Source of the DNA: an uncultured Alistipes sp. | GTDB taxonomy: Bacteria > Bacteroidota > Bacteroidia > Bacteroidales > Rikenellaceae | Direction: 5' to 3' | Assembly: GCA_904502075.1 (NCBI GenBank) | Contig: CAJGDL010000021.1 | Coordinates: forward strand, 1-16,928 | Length of the DNA stretch: 16,928 nt | Shown: positions 1 to 6,165 of the stretch, piece after piece | Position numbering within the stretch: position 1 is the stretch's first letter | How the letters are laid out: every line of letters begins with the position of its first letter | Made by a program: the position numbers and the translations under genes | The notes under the pieces: generated by a model | Told to the model about the DNA's origin: nothing | Databases searched by the model: none | Seen by the model: the letters and a program-made list of their open reading frames with translations, nothing else

Positions 1-312
1 TAAACGATTACAAGACCCCACACCTGGATAGTATGGGGTGTATGCACAAATATGGTGCATAGCCACATAACTATACAAGAAATGAGTGTCGTCGTTATCC
101 TCGTCTTGTTTGAAACTGTCAGATTTCTCGTTAAGGATAAAAGCGAAAACACTTTCATCAAATATGTAATGCCGAGGGTGTAACTCCCACGACACTACAA
201 AATTAGTAAATATTTCACAAATGACAACACTCTTTCGGAGTCTTGTTCGAATAAAATAGAAAAAATCACCTCTCGCACTCTGCAAATGGTGATTTAATAT
301 GGGTGTGATTAT
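1..312 (-). other. Unassigned left-edge segment with an open minus-strand frame
   Basis: No gene here can be named. One minus-strand frame is open from an in-frame stop at 313-315 to the window edge (104 codons). From a possible GTG at 195 it reads VSWELHPRHYIFDESVFAF and continues with an acidic stretch and a His/Tyr-rich end. The only in-frame ATG is at 60. On the plus strand a 43-codon ORF (52-183) with a hydrophobic centre mirrors it, so at least one of the two is a shadow. The DNA is clearly AT-richer than the genes to the right. Small inverted repeats lie at 15-20/34-39 (ACCCCA/TGGGGT) and 41-47/55-61 (TATGCAC/GTGCATA). It may be the 5' part of a gene continuing off the edge, a decayed gene, or non-coding DNA. 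Confidence 0.2.
263..295 (-). terminator. Possible hairpin terminator
   Basis: AAATCACC (263-270) pairs perfectly with GGTGATTT (288-295) around a 17-nt loop. Read on the minus strand, the stem is followed by a T-rich run. The long loop and AT-rich stem make it weak. It could be a second stop for the nitroreductase operon or a chance palindrome. Confidence 0.25.
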
Positions 313-436
313 TTACACTTAATTTAGCCTACATAGAAGACTACACGCCAAGAGCAAGATTGGAGTTTAAGCGGTTTTTTGCACAAAAAGTCGTTTCACA
401 ACACAACAACCTAATGCAATGTATATCAACAAAATA

Positions 437-460
437 GGCGGTGAAATAAAATTCACCGCC
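437..460 (-). terminator. Hairpin terminator after the nitroreductase gene
   Basis: GGCGGTGAA (437-445) and TTCACCGCC (452-460) form a perfect 9-bp stem with a 6-nt loop. On the minus strand the stem is followed by TATTTTGTTG, a moderately T-rich tail. It lies about 57 bp beyond the nitroreductase stop, so it probably ends the lipA-lipB-recJ-nitroreductase transcript. Confidence 0.65.
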
Positions 461-517
461 GATAAAGGGTAGTCCTTCGCAGGATTTCACCTTTTTATCC
501 CCTTTTCTGGAGAGCGA

Positions 518-1054
518 TTATCGCTCGAAGAAGCTCACCACCTCCGATTTATCCCACTCGGGCAGCGCGGCGGGCTCGAAATCCGAGTAGCCACACGCCA
601 CGGCACACAATACGCCGTAGTGCTCCGGAATGGGAAGAAACTCGCGCAGGTGCTCGATCGCCTTCTTCCCTTCGGGCTCATCCTTCTTCACGGGGCGATC
701 CTTCACATGGACCCAGCACCCCTTCAGCCCCGCATCGACCAACGCCTGCAAGAGCATCGTCGTCGAGATGGCGCAGCTCACCTCCCAAAGGTCGGTCTTG
801 GTCTTGTCGCCCATCACCAGGATGGCCATCGGGGCCCCCTTGACAAACGAAGCCCCATAGTCGCGCATCTCCGAGATGCGTGCCAGAGTATCGGGGTCGT
901 CCACCACCAGGAAGCGCGACGAGTGGCTGTTGCGCGACGAGGGGGCGTAGTTCACCACCTCATCCAACACGCGGCGAATCACCTCGCGCTCCACCCTCTG
1001 TTCCGAGAACTTGCGCACGCTGCGGCGCTTGCGAATTACCTCCTTAAAATCCAT
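518..1054 (-). CDS. Nitroreductase family protein
   Basis: A 178-residue protein of the FMN-dependent nitroreductase / NAD(P)H oxidoreductase fold. The N-terminal RKRRSVRKF (residues 8-16) is the usual phosphate-contacting motif of the family. NYAPSSRNSHSSRF follows where the FMN/substrate region is expected, and AVACGYSD near residues 151-158 matches the typical C-terminal glycine strand. The length is normal for the compact, usually homodimeric members. It probably transfers electrons from NAD(P)H to nitro-compounds, quinones or flavins in the cytoplasm; the physiological substrate cannot be read from sequence. It starts 8 bp after the recJ stop and is the last gene of a likely lipA-lipB-recJ operon. 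The start is set by the ATG immediately before the family motif. Confidence 0.88.
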   Translation of the reverse strand: MDFKEVIRKRRSVRKFSEQRVEREVIRRVLDEVVNYAPSSRNSHSSRFLVVDDPDTLARISEMRDYGASFVKGAPMAILVMGDKTKTDLWEVSCAISTTMLLQALVDAGLKGCWVHVKDRPVKKDEPEGKKAIEHLREFLPIPEHYGVLCAVACGYSDFEPAALPEWDKSEVVSFFER

Positions 1055-1062
1055 AACTCATT

Positions 1063-2829
1063 CTATCTTACGGGTTTGATGTCCTTAATGCGCAACTGGG
1101 TCGAGACCATGCCTCGGTAGTGATTTTCGACAATCTGGTAGCAGATGTCGATCGGTCGACCGGCACGGATCCACTCGTAGTGGGTCGGCTGCTGGAAGGC
1201 GATGGTCTGGATGCGGGTGTTGGGGCGCTGACGCTGGATCAGATCCATGCGCAGGTGTTCACACTCCTGTCCCACCAACTTGGCATCGCCGTGGTTGCTC
1301 ACCCCGTAGGTGGCAAAGACGGGCGACGGGTTGCCCGGGCCGAAGGGTTGGAAGCGGTTCAGGCTTCGGCGGAAGTTGTCGTCGATATCCGAGAAGAGGA
1401 TCTCGCAATCGACATCCACCTGCGGAATCAGCGTCTGCGGGTCGATGTTCTCCTCCACATAGGCGTTGAAGCGGCGCGTGAACTCCTCTACATGCTCGGG
1501 CTTCATCGTCAGACCTGCGGCGTACATGTGGCCGCCGAAGTTCTCCAGCAGATCCGAGCATGACTCCACAGCCTGGTAGAGGTCGAAGCCCGGGATCGAG
1601 CGGGCCGAGCCCGTGACGAATCCGTTGCTCATCGTAAGCACGACCGTGGGGCGATAGTAGGTTTCGATCAGGCGCGAAGCCACGATCCCCACGATTCCCT
1701 TCATCCACTGCGGGTTGTAGACCACCGTACTCTTCTGGGCCTTCAATTCGGGGTGGTTTTCGATGTAGTCGTGCGCCTCCTGTGTTACGTTGCGATCGAT
1801 TCCCTTACGCTCCTGGTTGAAGCCGTCGATCTTCTCGCCGAATTCGGCCGCCATCGACTCCGAGGCCTCGATCAAGAGGCTCACGGCGGCATGACCTCCC
1901 GACGGATCGGCGTTCTCGTCGTTCTCGTCCATGCGCATGCGGCCTGCGGCATTGATGCGGGGGCCGATCTTGAAGACGATGTCGTCGATCGTGATGTTGT
2001 GCTTGTCCAGGCCACAGATCTTGATGATCGACTGCAACCCCTTCGAGGGGTTTTCGTTCAGACGGCGCAGACCGTAGTAGGCCAACACACGGTTTTCGTC
2101 CGACAAGGGGACGATGTCCGAGGCGATGCTTACCACCAGCAGATCCAAGAGCGGGAGGATCTCCTGCTCGGGGATGCCGTTGCGGCGGGCATACGCCTGT
2201 ACGAGCTTGAAACCTACACCACACCCCGAAAGCTCGTCGAAGGGGTAGGTGCAATCATTCCGCTTGGGATCCAAGACGGCTACGGCCTGAGGGATCTCCT
2301 CGGCCGGCAAGTGGTGGTCGCAGATGATGAAATCGACCCCCTTGCTCTTCGCATAGACAACCTTCTCTACAGCCTTGATACCGCAATCGAGGGCAATGAC
2401 CAACGATACACCCTTGCGGGCCGCATGGTCGATGCCTTTGCGGGAAATGCCATACCCCTCCGTGTAGCGGTCGGGGATGTAGAACGAGAGCTCCTTGTGT
2501 CCGATCTGGCGCAGGAACTTGTAGACCAATGCCACGGCCGTTGTTCCGTCCACATCGTAGTCGCCGTAAATCATGATCTTCTCTCCATTCTTTACGGCCT
2601 GCTCCACGCGCGCCACGGCCTGCTCCATATCCTTCATCAGGAAAGGGTCATGCAGATCCGCGAGCTGCGGATTGAAGAATTTACGCGCTCTCTCTACGGT
2701 GTCTATGCCTCTCTGTACGAGTAGATTGGCCAATATGGGGCTGAGGTGCAGGTCGGGGGCGGCACAAAGAGCCGCCACCGCCGAGGCCTCCCCCTGCGGC
2801 TTCACTACCCATCGTTTCTCTATGGGCAT
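1063..2829 (-). CDS. recJ: Single-stranded-DNA-specific exonuclease RecJ
   Basis: A 588-residue DHH-superfamily 5'-to-3' single-strand exonuclease acting in recombination and mismatch/base-excision repair. Visible motifs are YGDYDVDG (88-95), LDCG (147-150), DHH (171-173) and GPRINAAGRM (289-298). The DHHA1 domain shows RSIPGFDLYQAV (410-421) and FGGHMYAAGLTM (431-442), and an OB-fold-like C-terminus follows. The motifs carry the Mn-binding Asp/His residues, so the enzyme should be active. Length is close to E. coli RecJ (577). An acidic segment, DENDENADPSGG (301-312), follows the GPRINAAGRM motif and looks like a local insertion. The start is 5 bp after the lipB stop and the stop 8 bp before the nitroreductase, which indicates co-transcription. 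Confidence 0.97.
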   Translation of the reverse strand: MPIEKRWVVKPQGEASAVAALCAAPDLHLSPILANLLVQRGIDTVERARKFFNPQLADLHDPFLMKDMEQAVARVEQAVKNGEKIMIYGDYDVDGTTAVALVYKFLRQIGHKELSFYIPDRYTEGYGISRKGIDHAARKGVSLVIALDCGIKAVEKVVYAKSKGVDFIICDHHLPAEEIPQAVAVLDPKRNDCTYPFDELSGCGVGFKLVQAYARRNGIPEQEILPLLDLLVVSIASDIVPLSDENRVLAYYGLRRLNENPSKGLQSIIKICGLDKHNITIDDIVFKIGPRINAAGRMRMDENDENADPSGGHAAVSLLIEASESMAAEFGEKIDGFNQERKGIDRNVTQEAHDYIENHPELKAQKSTVVYNPQWMKGIVGIVASRLIETYYRPTVVLTMSNGFVTGSARSIPGFDLYQAVESCSDLLENFGGHMYAAGLTMKPEHVEEFTRRFNAYVEENIDPQTLIPQVDVDCEILFSDIDDNFRRSLNRFQPFGPGNPSPVFATYGVSNHGDAKLVGQECEHLRMDLIQRQRPNTRIQTIAFQQPTHYEWIRAGRPIDICYQIVENHYRGMVSTQLRIKDIKPVR

Positions 2830-2834
2830 ACGCG

Positions 2835-3518
2835 TTATTTTTTATATATTTCAATTTTTAATATTTTCTTAAAGTTTTCTAAAAGCAGCTCCTTGACCTC
2901 GTCGAGGGGTACTGCGTGTCCTACCTCCCGTTCGATGGAGGTGACCCCACGATCCGCAAAGCCGCAGGGGTTGATATATTGAAACCACCGCAAATCGGTG
3001 TTTACGTTGAGCGCAAAGCCGTGCATGGTTACATAACGTGAAGAGCGCACGCCTATTGCGCAGATCTTGCGCGGAGGTCGATTTTCCTCCTTGAGCCATA
3101 CTCCCGAGGCCCCCTCGATGCGGCCTCCTCGGATTCCGTAATGGGCCACGGTATCGATCACGGCCTGCTCGATCGCCTCGATGTATTCGCGTAGACCGAT
3201 GCCGATCTTCTCCAGGTCGAGAATCGGGTAACCCACAATCTGCCCCTCGCCGTGGAAGGTGATGTCGCCCCCGCGGTCGATGTGGAAGAACTCGGCACCG
3301 AGTTGCTTGAGGTAGTCCTCGGAGATGAGCATATTCTCCTGGTGGCCGCTCTTCCCGAGCGTGTAGACCGCCGGATGCTCCACCAGGAGCATGTAGCCGG
3401 CCCCCTCGAACGGCCTCCCCTCGCGCTTGGCGCTCAGGAGCCCCTCGAAGAGCTCGCGTTGGTACTCCCAACTTGCGGCGTAGGCCATGCGGCCCAGATC
3501 TCGGTACTCGACAACCAT
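2835..3518 (-). CDS. lipB: Octanoyl-[ACP]:protein N-octanoyltransferase LipB
   Basis: A 227-residue LipB enzyme that moves the octanoyl group from acyl carrier protein to a lysine of lipoyl domains (2-oxoacid dehydrogenase E2 subunits, GcvH). Visible are the family signature RGGDITFHGEGQ (82-93), the catalytic lysine in KICAIGVR (Lys151), and the acyl-thioester cysteine in INPCGF (Cys185). Length is typical. The downstream recJ begins 5 bp after its stop, and lipA lies upstream across an 83-bp gap containing a hairpin. The lipA-lipB order fits the pathway: LipB attaches octanoate and LipA inserts the sulfurs. GcvT, partner of the lipoylated GcvH, is encoded about 10 kb away in this window. 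Confidence 0.97.
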   Translation of the reverse strand: MVVEYRDLGRMAYAASWEYQRELFEGLLSAKREGRPFEGAGYMLLVEHPAVYTLGKSGHQENMLISEDYLKQLGAEFFHIDRGGDITFHGEGQIVGYPILDLEKIGIGLREYIEAIEQAVIDTVAHYGIRGGRIEGASGVWLKEENRPPRKICAIGVRSSRYVTMHGFALNVNTDLRWFQYINPCGFADRGVTSIEREVGHAVPLDEVKELLLENFKKILKIEIYKK

Positions 3519-3551
3519 TTTGGCTCTTTTGTTGTGGGTATATACAAATTC

Positions 3552-3577
3552 TTGCGGTCTGAATCCTCAGATCGCAA
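3552..3577 (-). promoter_or_regulatory. Hairpin between lipA and lipB
   Basis: TTGCGGTCTGA (3552-3562) pairs with TCAGATCGCAA (3567-3577) around a 4-nt loop: 11 pairs with one G-T wobble. On the transcribed minus strand it is followed by GAATTTGTATATACC, which is not a clean U-tract. It may be a leaky terminator, an mRNA stabilizer or a processing site that sets the LipA:LipB ratio. Confidence 0.5.
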
Positions 3578-3601
3578 CCCTTGATCGGTTACCTCTTTTT
3601 T

Positions 3602-4492
3602 CTACTGCTTGCGCAACTCCTTGAGCGCATCGAGTGCCGCGTCGGCCAGGTACGACGAGCGTACCAAGGGGGCACTTGCACAGTAGCCGAAGCCCATTTC
3701 AAGGGCTTTTTGTCGGTACCATTCGAATTTTTCGGGAGTGATGTACGCCGCAACGGGGTAGTGCTCCAGAGTAGGACGAAGGTACTGACCGAGGGTTACA
3801 ATGCCCACACCCGCTTCGCGCAGGTCTTTCAGGGTTTGCAACACCTCCTCTTCGCTCTCGCCGAGGCCCAGCATCAGACCGCTCTTCGTCACGGCACCCT
3901 GCTCGGCAAGGTAGCGCAGCGTTTCGAGCGAAGTCCGATAGCGGGCACGCGACCTCACTTCGGGGGTCAGGCGCTCGACGGTTTCGATGTTGTGCCCGAT
4001 GATGTCGGGCTTGGAGGCCAAGACGATATCCATCAGATCGGGCTTGGCATCCAAATCGGGAATAAGGAGCTCAATTGTTGCGTCGGGATTTTCTCGGCGA
4101 ATCGCCTCTACGGTGCGGGCCCAGTGGGTCGCTCCGCCGTCTTTCAGGTCGTCGCGATCGACCGAGGTTACGACAACGTGCTTCAGTTGCATGAGTTTCA
4201 CGGAGCGGGCTACCTCCTGCGGCTCGTTTTCATCGGGTGGCAGGGGGCGTCCGGTGCGGGTAGCACAAAAGCGACAACTGCGGGTGCAGATGTCTCCCAA
4301 GATCATGAAGGTAGCGGTTCTTCGGCTCCAACATTCGGCCTGATTGGGGCACTTTCCACTCGTACAGATGGTGTGGAGTTTGTGCTCTCGAACGATGCGC
4401 TGCGTCTCGGCAAACTGTGCGTCGCGGTGCAGACGAATCTTCAGCCAGTCGGGTTTTTTCGCTACCAATTTTTGTTCATGCAACTTCGGCAT
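3602..4492 (-). CDS. lipA: Lipoyl synthase LipA (radical SAM)
   Basis: A 296-residue radical-SAM enzyme that inserts two sulfurs into protein-bound octanoyl groups. Both [4Fe-4S] sites are visible. The auxiliary cluster cysteines lie in CTSGKCPNQAEC (Cys43, Cys48, Cys54), and the SAM-binding CxxxCxxC lies in CTRSCRFC (Cys69, Cys73, Cys76). The C-terminal RSSY motif (278-281), whose serine ligates the auxiliary cluster, is present. Length is normal. It is the first gene of the lipA-lipB-recJ-nitroreductase cluster, with a promoter-like element directly upstream. The ATG at 4492 follows an A-rich leader; no in-frame upstream ATG gives a better family match. Confidence 0.98.
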   Translation of the reverse strand: MPKLHEQKLVAKKPDWLKIRLHRDAQFAETQRIVREHKLHTICTSGKCPNQAECWSRRTATFMILGDICTRSCRFCATRTGRPLPPDENEPQEVARSVKLMQLKHVVVTSVDRDDLKDGGATHWARTVEAIRRENPDATIELLIPDLDAKPDLMDIVLASKPDIIGHNIETVERLTPEVRSRARYRTSLETLRYLAEQGAVTKSGLMLGLGESEEEVLQTLKDLREAGVGIVTLGQYLRPTLEHYPVAAYITPEKFEWYRQKALEMGFGYCASAPLVRSSYLADAALDALKELRKQ

Positions 4493-4518
4493 TTAAGTTC
4501 ATTATTTTCCAATTGATG

Positions 4519-4547
4519 CAAAAATACAAAAAAAATCGAAGAATCAA
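4519..4547 (-). promoter_or_regulatory. Bacteroidetes-type promoter of lipA
   Basis: On the minus strand TTG (4545-4547), an 18-bp spacer and TATTTTTG (4519-4526) match the Bacteroidetes sigma consensus TTG / TAnnTTTG, the -7 box exactly. It sits 27 bp upstream of the lipA ATG, leaving a short leader. The low complexity of the surroundings raises the chance of a random match. Confidence 0.55.
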
Positions 4548-4600
4548 GCAGGAATTAACAAAAAATTGCAAAATAAACCCCAAAAGAGGACGAATGTACC

Positions 4601-4631
4601 GGAATTAGGAAGTGCGAATTGGGAATTAGGA
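4601..4631. repeat. Short direct repeat GGAATTAGGA, two copies
   Basis: GGAATTAGGA occurs at 4601-4610 and again at 4622-4631, 21 bp apart, in the AT-rich gap between the lipA promoter and the terminator at 4675. No function is evident. It may be the remains of a short tandem repeat. Confidence 0.4.
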
Positions 4632-4674
4632 TTTAAAAAAACGAATTCTGAATCGACTGCTTGTCTGCGCACAA

Positions 4675-4705
4675 AAAAAGCGGAGGCAATTTGCCTCCGC
4701 TTTTT
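4675..4705 (-). terminator. Strong rho-independent terminator
   Basis: AAAAAGCGGAGGCAA (4675-4689) and TTGCCTCCGCTTTTT (4691-4705) form a long, perfect, GC-rich stem with terminal A/T runs, so it could work in both directions. On the minus strand it lies about 19 bp past the stop codon of the gene remnant at 4725-4841 and looks like that gene's original terminator. Confidence 0.85.
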
Positions 4706-4724
4706 AGATCCCATCTTTTGGTCG

Positions 4725-4841
4725 TTACTCGATGAACTCGATTACCGTACCGTGGGTCGTGATGCTACGCTTCAGGTAAACCAGTGCGAAGAGGTTGCTC
4801 TCCTCGGTCGTTACGTTGATGATAGCCTGCGAACCGGTCAG
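4725..4841 (-). pseudogene. 3' remnant of a gene missing its 5' part
   Basis: In one minus-strand frame ending in TAA at 4725-4727, about 36-38 codons read as real protein: TGSQAIINVTTEESNLFALV, then YLKRSITTHGTVIEFIE. Codon choice (ATC, GAG, AAC, CTG) matches the highly expressed genes of the window. Upstream the frame hits a stop at 4848-4850 and contains no ATG, so the start and most of the gene are absent. A strong terminator follows the stop at normal distance. I cannot identify the parent family; the strand-like pattern suggests a beta-rich C-terminal domain. It appears to have lost its 5' portion where the GCCGAA repeat now lies. Confidence 0.6.
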
Positions 4842-4878
4842 CCTTGTTTAACCTCTTGGATGGGAGTTTAGTGTCCGG
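4842..4878. other. Junction between gene remnant and repeat array
   Basis: About 37 bp that belong neither to the coding remnant nor to the hexanucleotide array. On the minus strand it begins CCGGACACTAAACTCCCATC and runs on to the remnant. The GTTTAGTGTCCGG core resembles the kind of sequence found at insertion-sequence ends, but no matching inverted end or transposase is present in the window, so this is only a suggestion. Confidence 0.3.
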
Positions 4879-4959
4879 GCCGAAGCCGAAGCCGAAGCCG
4901 AAGCCGAAGCCGAAGCCGAAGCCGAAGCCGAAGCCGAAGCCGAAGCCGAAGCCGAAGCC
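4879..4959. repeat. Hexanucleotide tandem repeat (GCCGAA), 13.5 copies
   Basis: Thirteen perfect head-to-tail copies of GCCGAA (4879-4956) followed by a partial GCC. No unit deviates, which implies recent expansion or active homogenization. Because the unit is a multiple of three, the minus strand can be read as Phe-Gly or Leu-Arg dipeptide repeats, but neither frame belongs to a recognizable gene. Such arrays vary in copy number by replication slippage and may also be miscounted in an assembly. Confidence 0.97.
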
Positions 4960-4968
4960 ACTCATCCA

Positions 4969-4992
4969 ATTTGACTACAAAGGCAGTCAAAT
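4969..4992. repeat. Inverted repeat beside the hexanucleotide array
   Basis: ATTTGACT (4969-4976) and AGTCAAAT (4985-4992) are perfect 8-bp arms around an 8-nt loop, 9 bp from the end of the GCCGAA array. There is no U-tract on either side that would make it a good terminator. It may be part of the same repeat unit or a protein-binding palindrome. Confidence 0.45.
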
Positions 4993-5016
4993 ATTCTTCT
5001 TCGTCAAATTTTTGGT

Positions 5017-5053
5017 ATAAAAAATTGCCCCAACCGGTTGTGGTCGGGGCAAT
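5017..5053 (-). terminator. Terminator of the exbB-exbD operon
   Basis: ATTGCCCC (5024-5031) pairs with GGGGCAAT (5046-5053) around a 14-nt loop. On the minus strand the stem runs into a TTTTTTAT tract. It begins about 19 bp past the last exbD stop, the expected place for a rho-independent terminator. Confidence 0.85.
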
Positions 5054-5072
5054 CTTTGGTGCGATCTCCGGA

Positions 5073-5543
5073 TTAGTAACCCAGAGCCTTCGAAGCGGCG
5101 TAGGAGATCTTGAGTGCGTTGGCACGGCGGAGCTCCTGCTTGATGTCGGTTACCACACCCATCTTGGTGTTCTCGTCGGCCTTCAGGCAGACGGTCATCA
5201 GGGCGCGGTCGCTCTCGTTCAGAGCATCACGCTCCGAAGCGATGAACTGGCCGATATCGCGCGGCTTCTTATAGGAGTCGTTGAGCTGGATCTGAGGAGC
5301 CGTACCGAACTTGGCCTGCATGGCCAGGGCGGGAGGACCTACGTGGATGTAGCTCACCAGTGACTTGTTCTCCAACTTGTGAACCTCGGTGGCGGTGGGC
5401 AGCTTGTAGCGTACCAACAGCTCCTGGTCACGCATAGAGGTCGAGACCATGAAGAAGAACAGAATCATGTAAATAACGTCGGGAAGCGACGCGGTCGAGA
5501 TTGCGGGCAACTCTTTGTTACCCTTTTTCTTCATTACTGCCAT
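5073..5543 (-). CDS. exbD: ExbD/TolR-family biopolymer transport protein (second copy)
   Basis: A 156-residue ExbD/TolR protein. A short positively charged N-terminus (MKKKGNK) precedes a single membrane helix at about residues 20-37 (LPDVIYMILFFFMVSTSM). That helix carries the conserved proton-pathway aspartate (Asp22). A periplasmic domain follows, ending with the ALMTVCLKAD strand and a KMGVVTDIKQELRRA helix typical of the fold. With ExbB it should form the inner-membrane motor that uses the proton gradient to power TonB-type outer-membrane transport. It is the last gene of the operon, starting 2 bp after the stop of the other exbD. The two ExbDs differ strongly, so they are not a recent duplication and may form hetero-oligomers. 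Confidence 0.92.
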   Translation of the reverse strand: MAVMKKKGNKELPAISTASLPDVIYMILFFFMVSTSMRDQELLVRYKLPTATEVHKLENKSLVSYIHVGPPALAMQAKFGTAPQIQLNDSYKKPRDIGQFIASERDALNESDRALMTVCLKADENTKMGVVTDIKQELRRANALKISYAASKALGY

Positions 5544-5545
5544 GA

Positions 5546-6154
5546 CTACTTTCTTCCTACTTGACGAGGCTCGGCCTCCGAAATCTTCAAGGGAACAGCG
5601 GTCGTAAGGGCCTTGTTCTCCTCGTCGGTCAGGTCGGCGAACTTCTTGTTAAACTGCTTCATGGATACCTCGTCGCGGATCTCGTTGAAGGCACGAGTCA
5701 GCTCGTTCTGTACCATGATATAAATCTGATAGCCCGTATCGCGCGTGGTCTGCAACGATACAACGCCTTCGCTCACGGGGTAAACCCACTTGCCTCCGCC
5801 CGGAAGGTCGATCTCCTTCTCCTTTTTCTCGGGAAGGTTCTCGTCGTCCATGGGGTTCAGAACGAACTCCTTGGTCATATCCTTCAGCTGACGGAAGTCC
5901 ACGAGGGCCTGCTTGCCGGGGGCACCTGCCATGATTTGGCCGGCACCGTTCACCAAGACGAGAAGCATGTTGCGCTCCTTCACCTTGACGTCCTCCTGCT
6001 TCTGGTCTTCGGGGGGCATGGGGGGCAGCATACGCGCCAGACCCGTGTCCACGTTCATCGTGGTAGCCACCAGGAAGAAAATCAGAAGCGAGAAGGCGAT
6101 ATCCGCCTGCGAGCTACTGTTGACTTCGGGTACTTTTCTTTTGTTTGACGGCAT
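5546..6154 (-). CDS. exbD: ExbD/TolR-family biopolymer transport protein (first copy)
   Basis: A 202-residue ExbD/TolR protein with a cytoplasmic basic N-terminus, the signature SSSQADIAFSLLIFFLVATT and the conserved aspartate in the membrane helix (Asp18). A proline-rich MLPPMPPEDQ follows the helix and probably crosses the periplasm. The periplasmic domain is larger than in the neighbouring exbD because of a charged insert around residues 100-125 (MDDENLPEKKEKEIDLPGGG). The role is presumably the same proton-driven motor, and the pairing suggests that the two ExbDs work together. It lies 11 bp after the four-helix membrane protein gene and 2 bp before the second exbD. No tonB gene follows within the window. 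Confidence 0.92.
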   Translation of the reverse strand: MPSNKRKVPEVNSSSQADIAFSLLIFFLVATTMNVDTGLARMLPPMPPEDQKQEDVKVKERNMLLVLVNGAGQIMAGAPGKQALVDFRQLKDMTKEFVLNPMDDENLPEKKEKEIDLPGGGKWVYPVSEGVVSLQTTRDTGYQIYIMVQNELTRAFNEIRDEVSMKQFNKKFADLTDEENKALTTAVPLKISEAEPRQVGRK

Positions 6155-6165
6155 AGTTGTTTACT

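Noticed and set aside
1..517. tRNA or other structured RNA gene at the left edge
   Set aside because: Only short, unconnected palindromes are visible; no cloverleaf or recognizable RNA core could be traced.
518..4492. Defence or mobile-element gene cluster around recJ
   Set aside because: All neighbours are housekeeping enzymes with full motifs, and no integrase, toxin or restriction gene is present.
4879..4959. CRISPR array
   Set aside because: The repeat unit is 6 bp with no spacers and no cas genes are present.
4765..5125. Two ORFs encoding Phe-Gly and Leu-Arg repeats
   Set aside because: They exist because the GCCGAA array has no stop codons in these frames; the flanking residues come from a terminator, the junction or another frame of the gene remnant.
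5073..6154. Recent tandem duplication of exbD
   Set aside because: The two proteins share only the fold signature and the membrane aspartate; lengths and periplasmic parts differ greatly.
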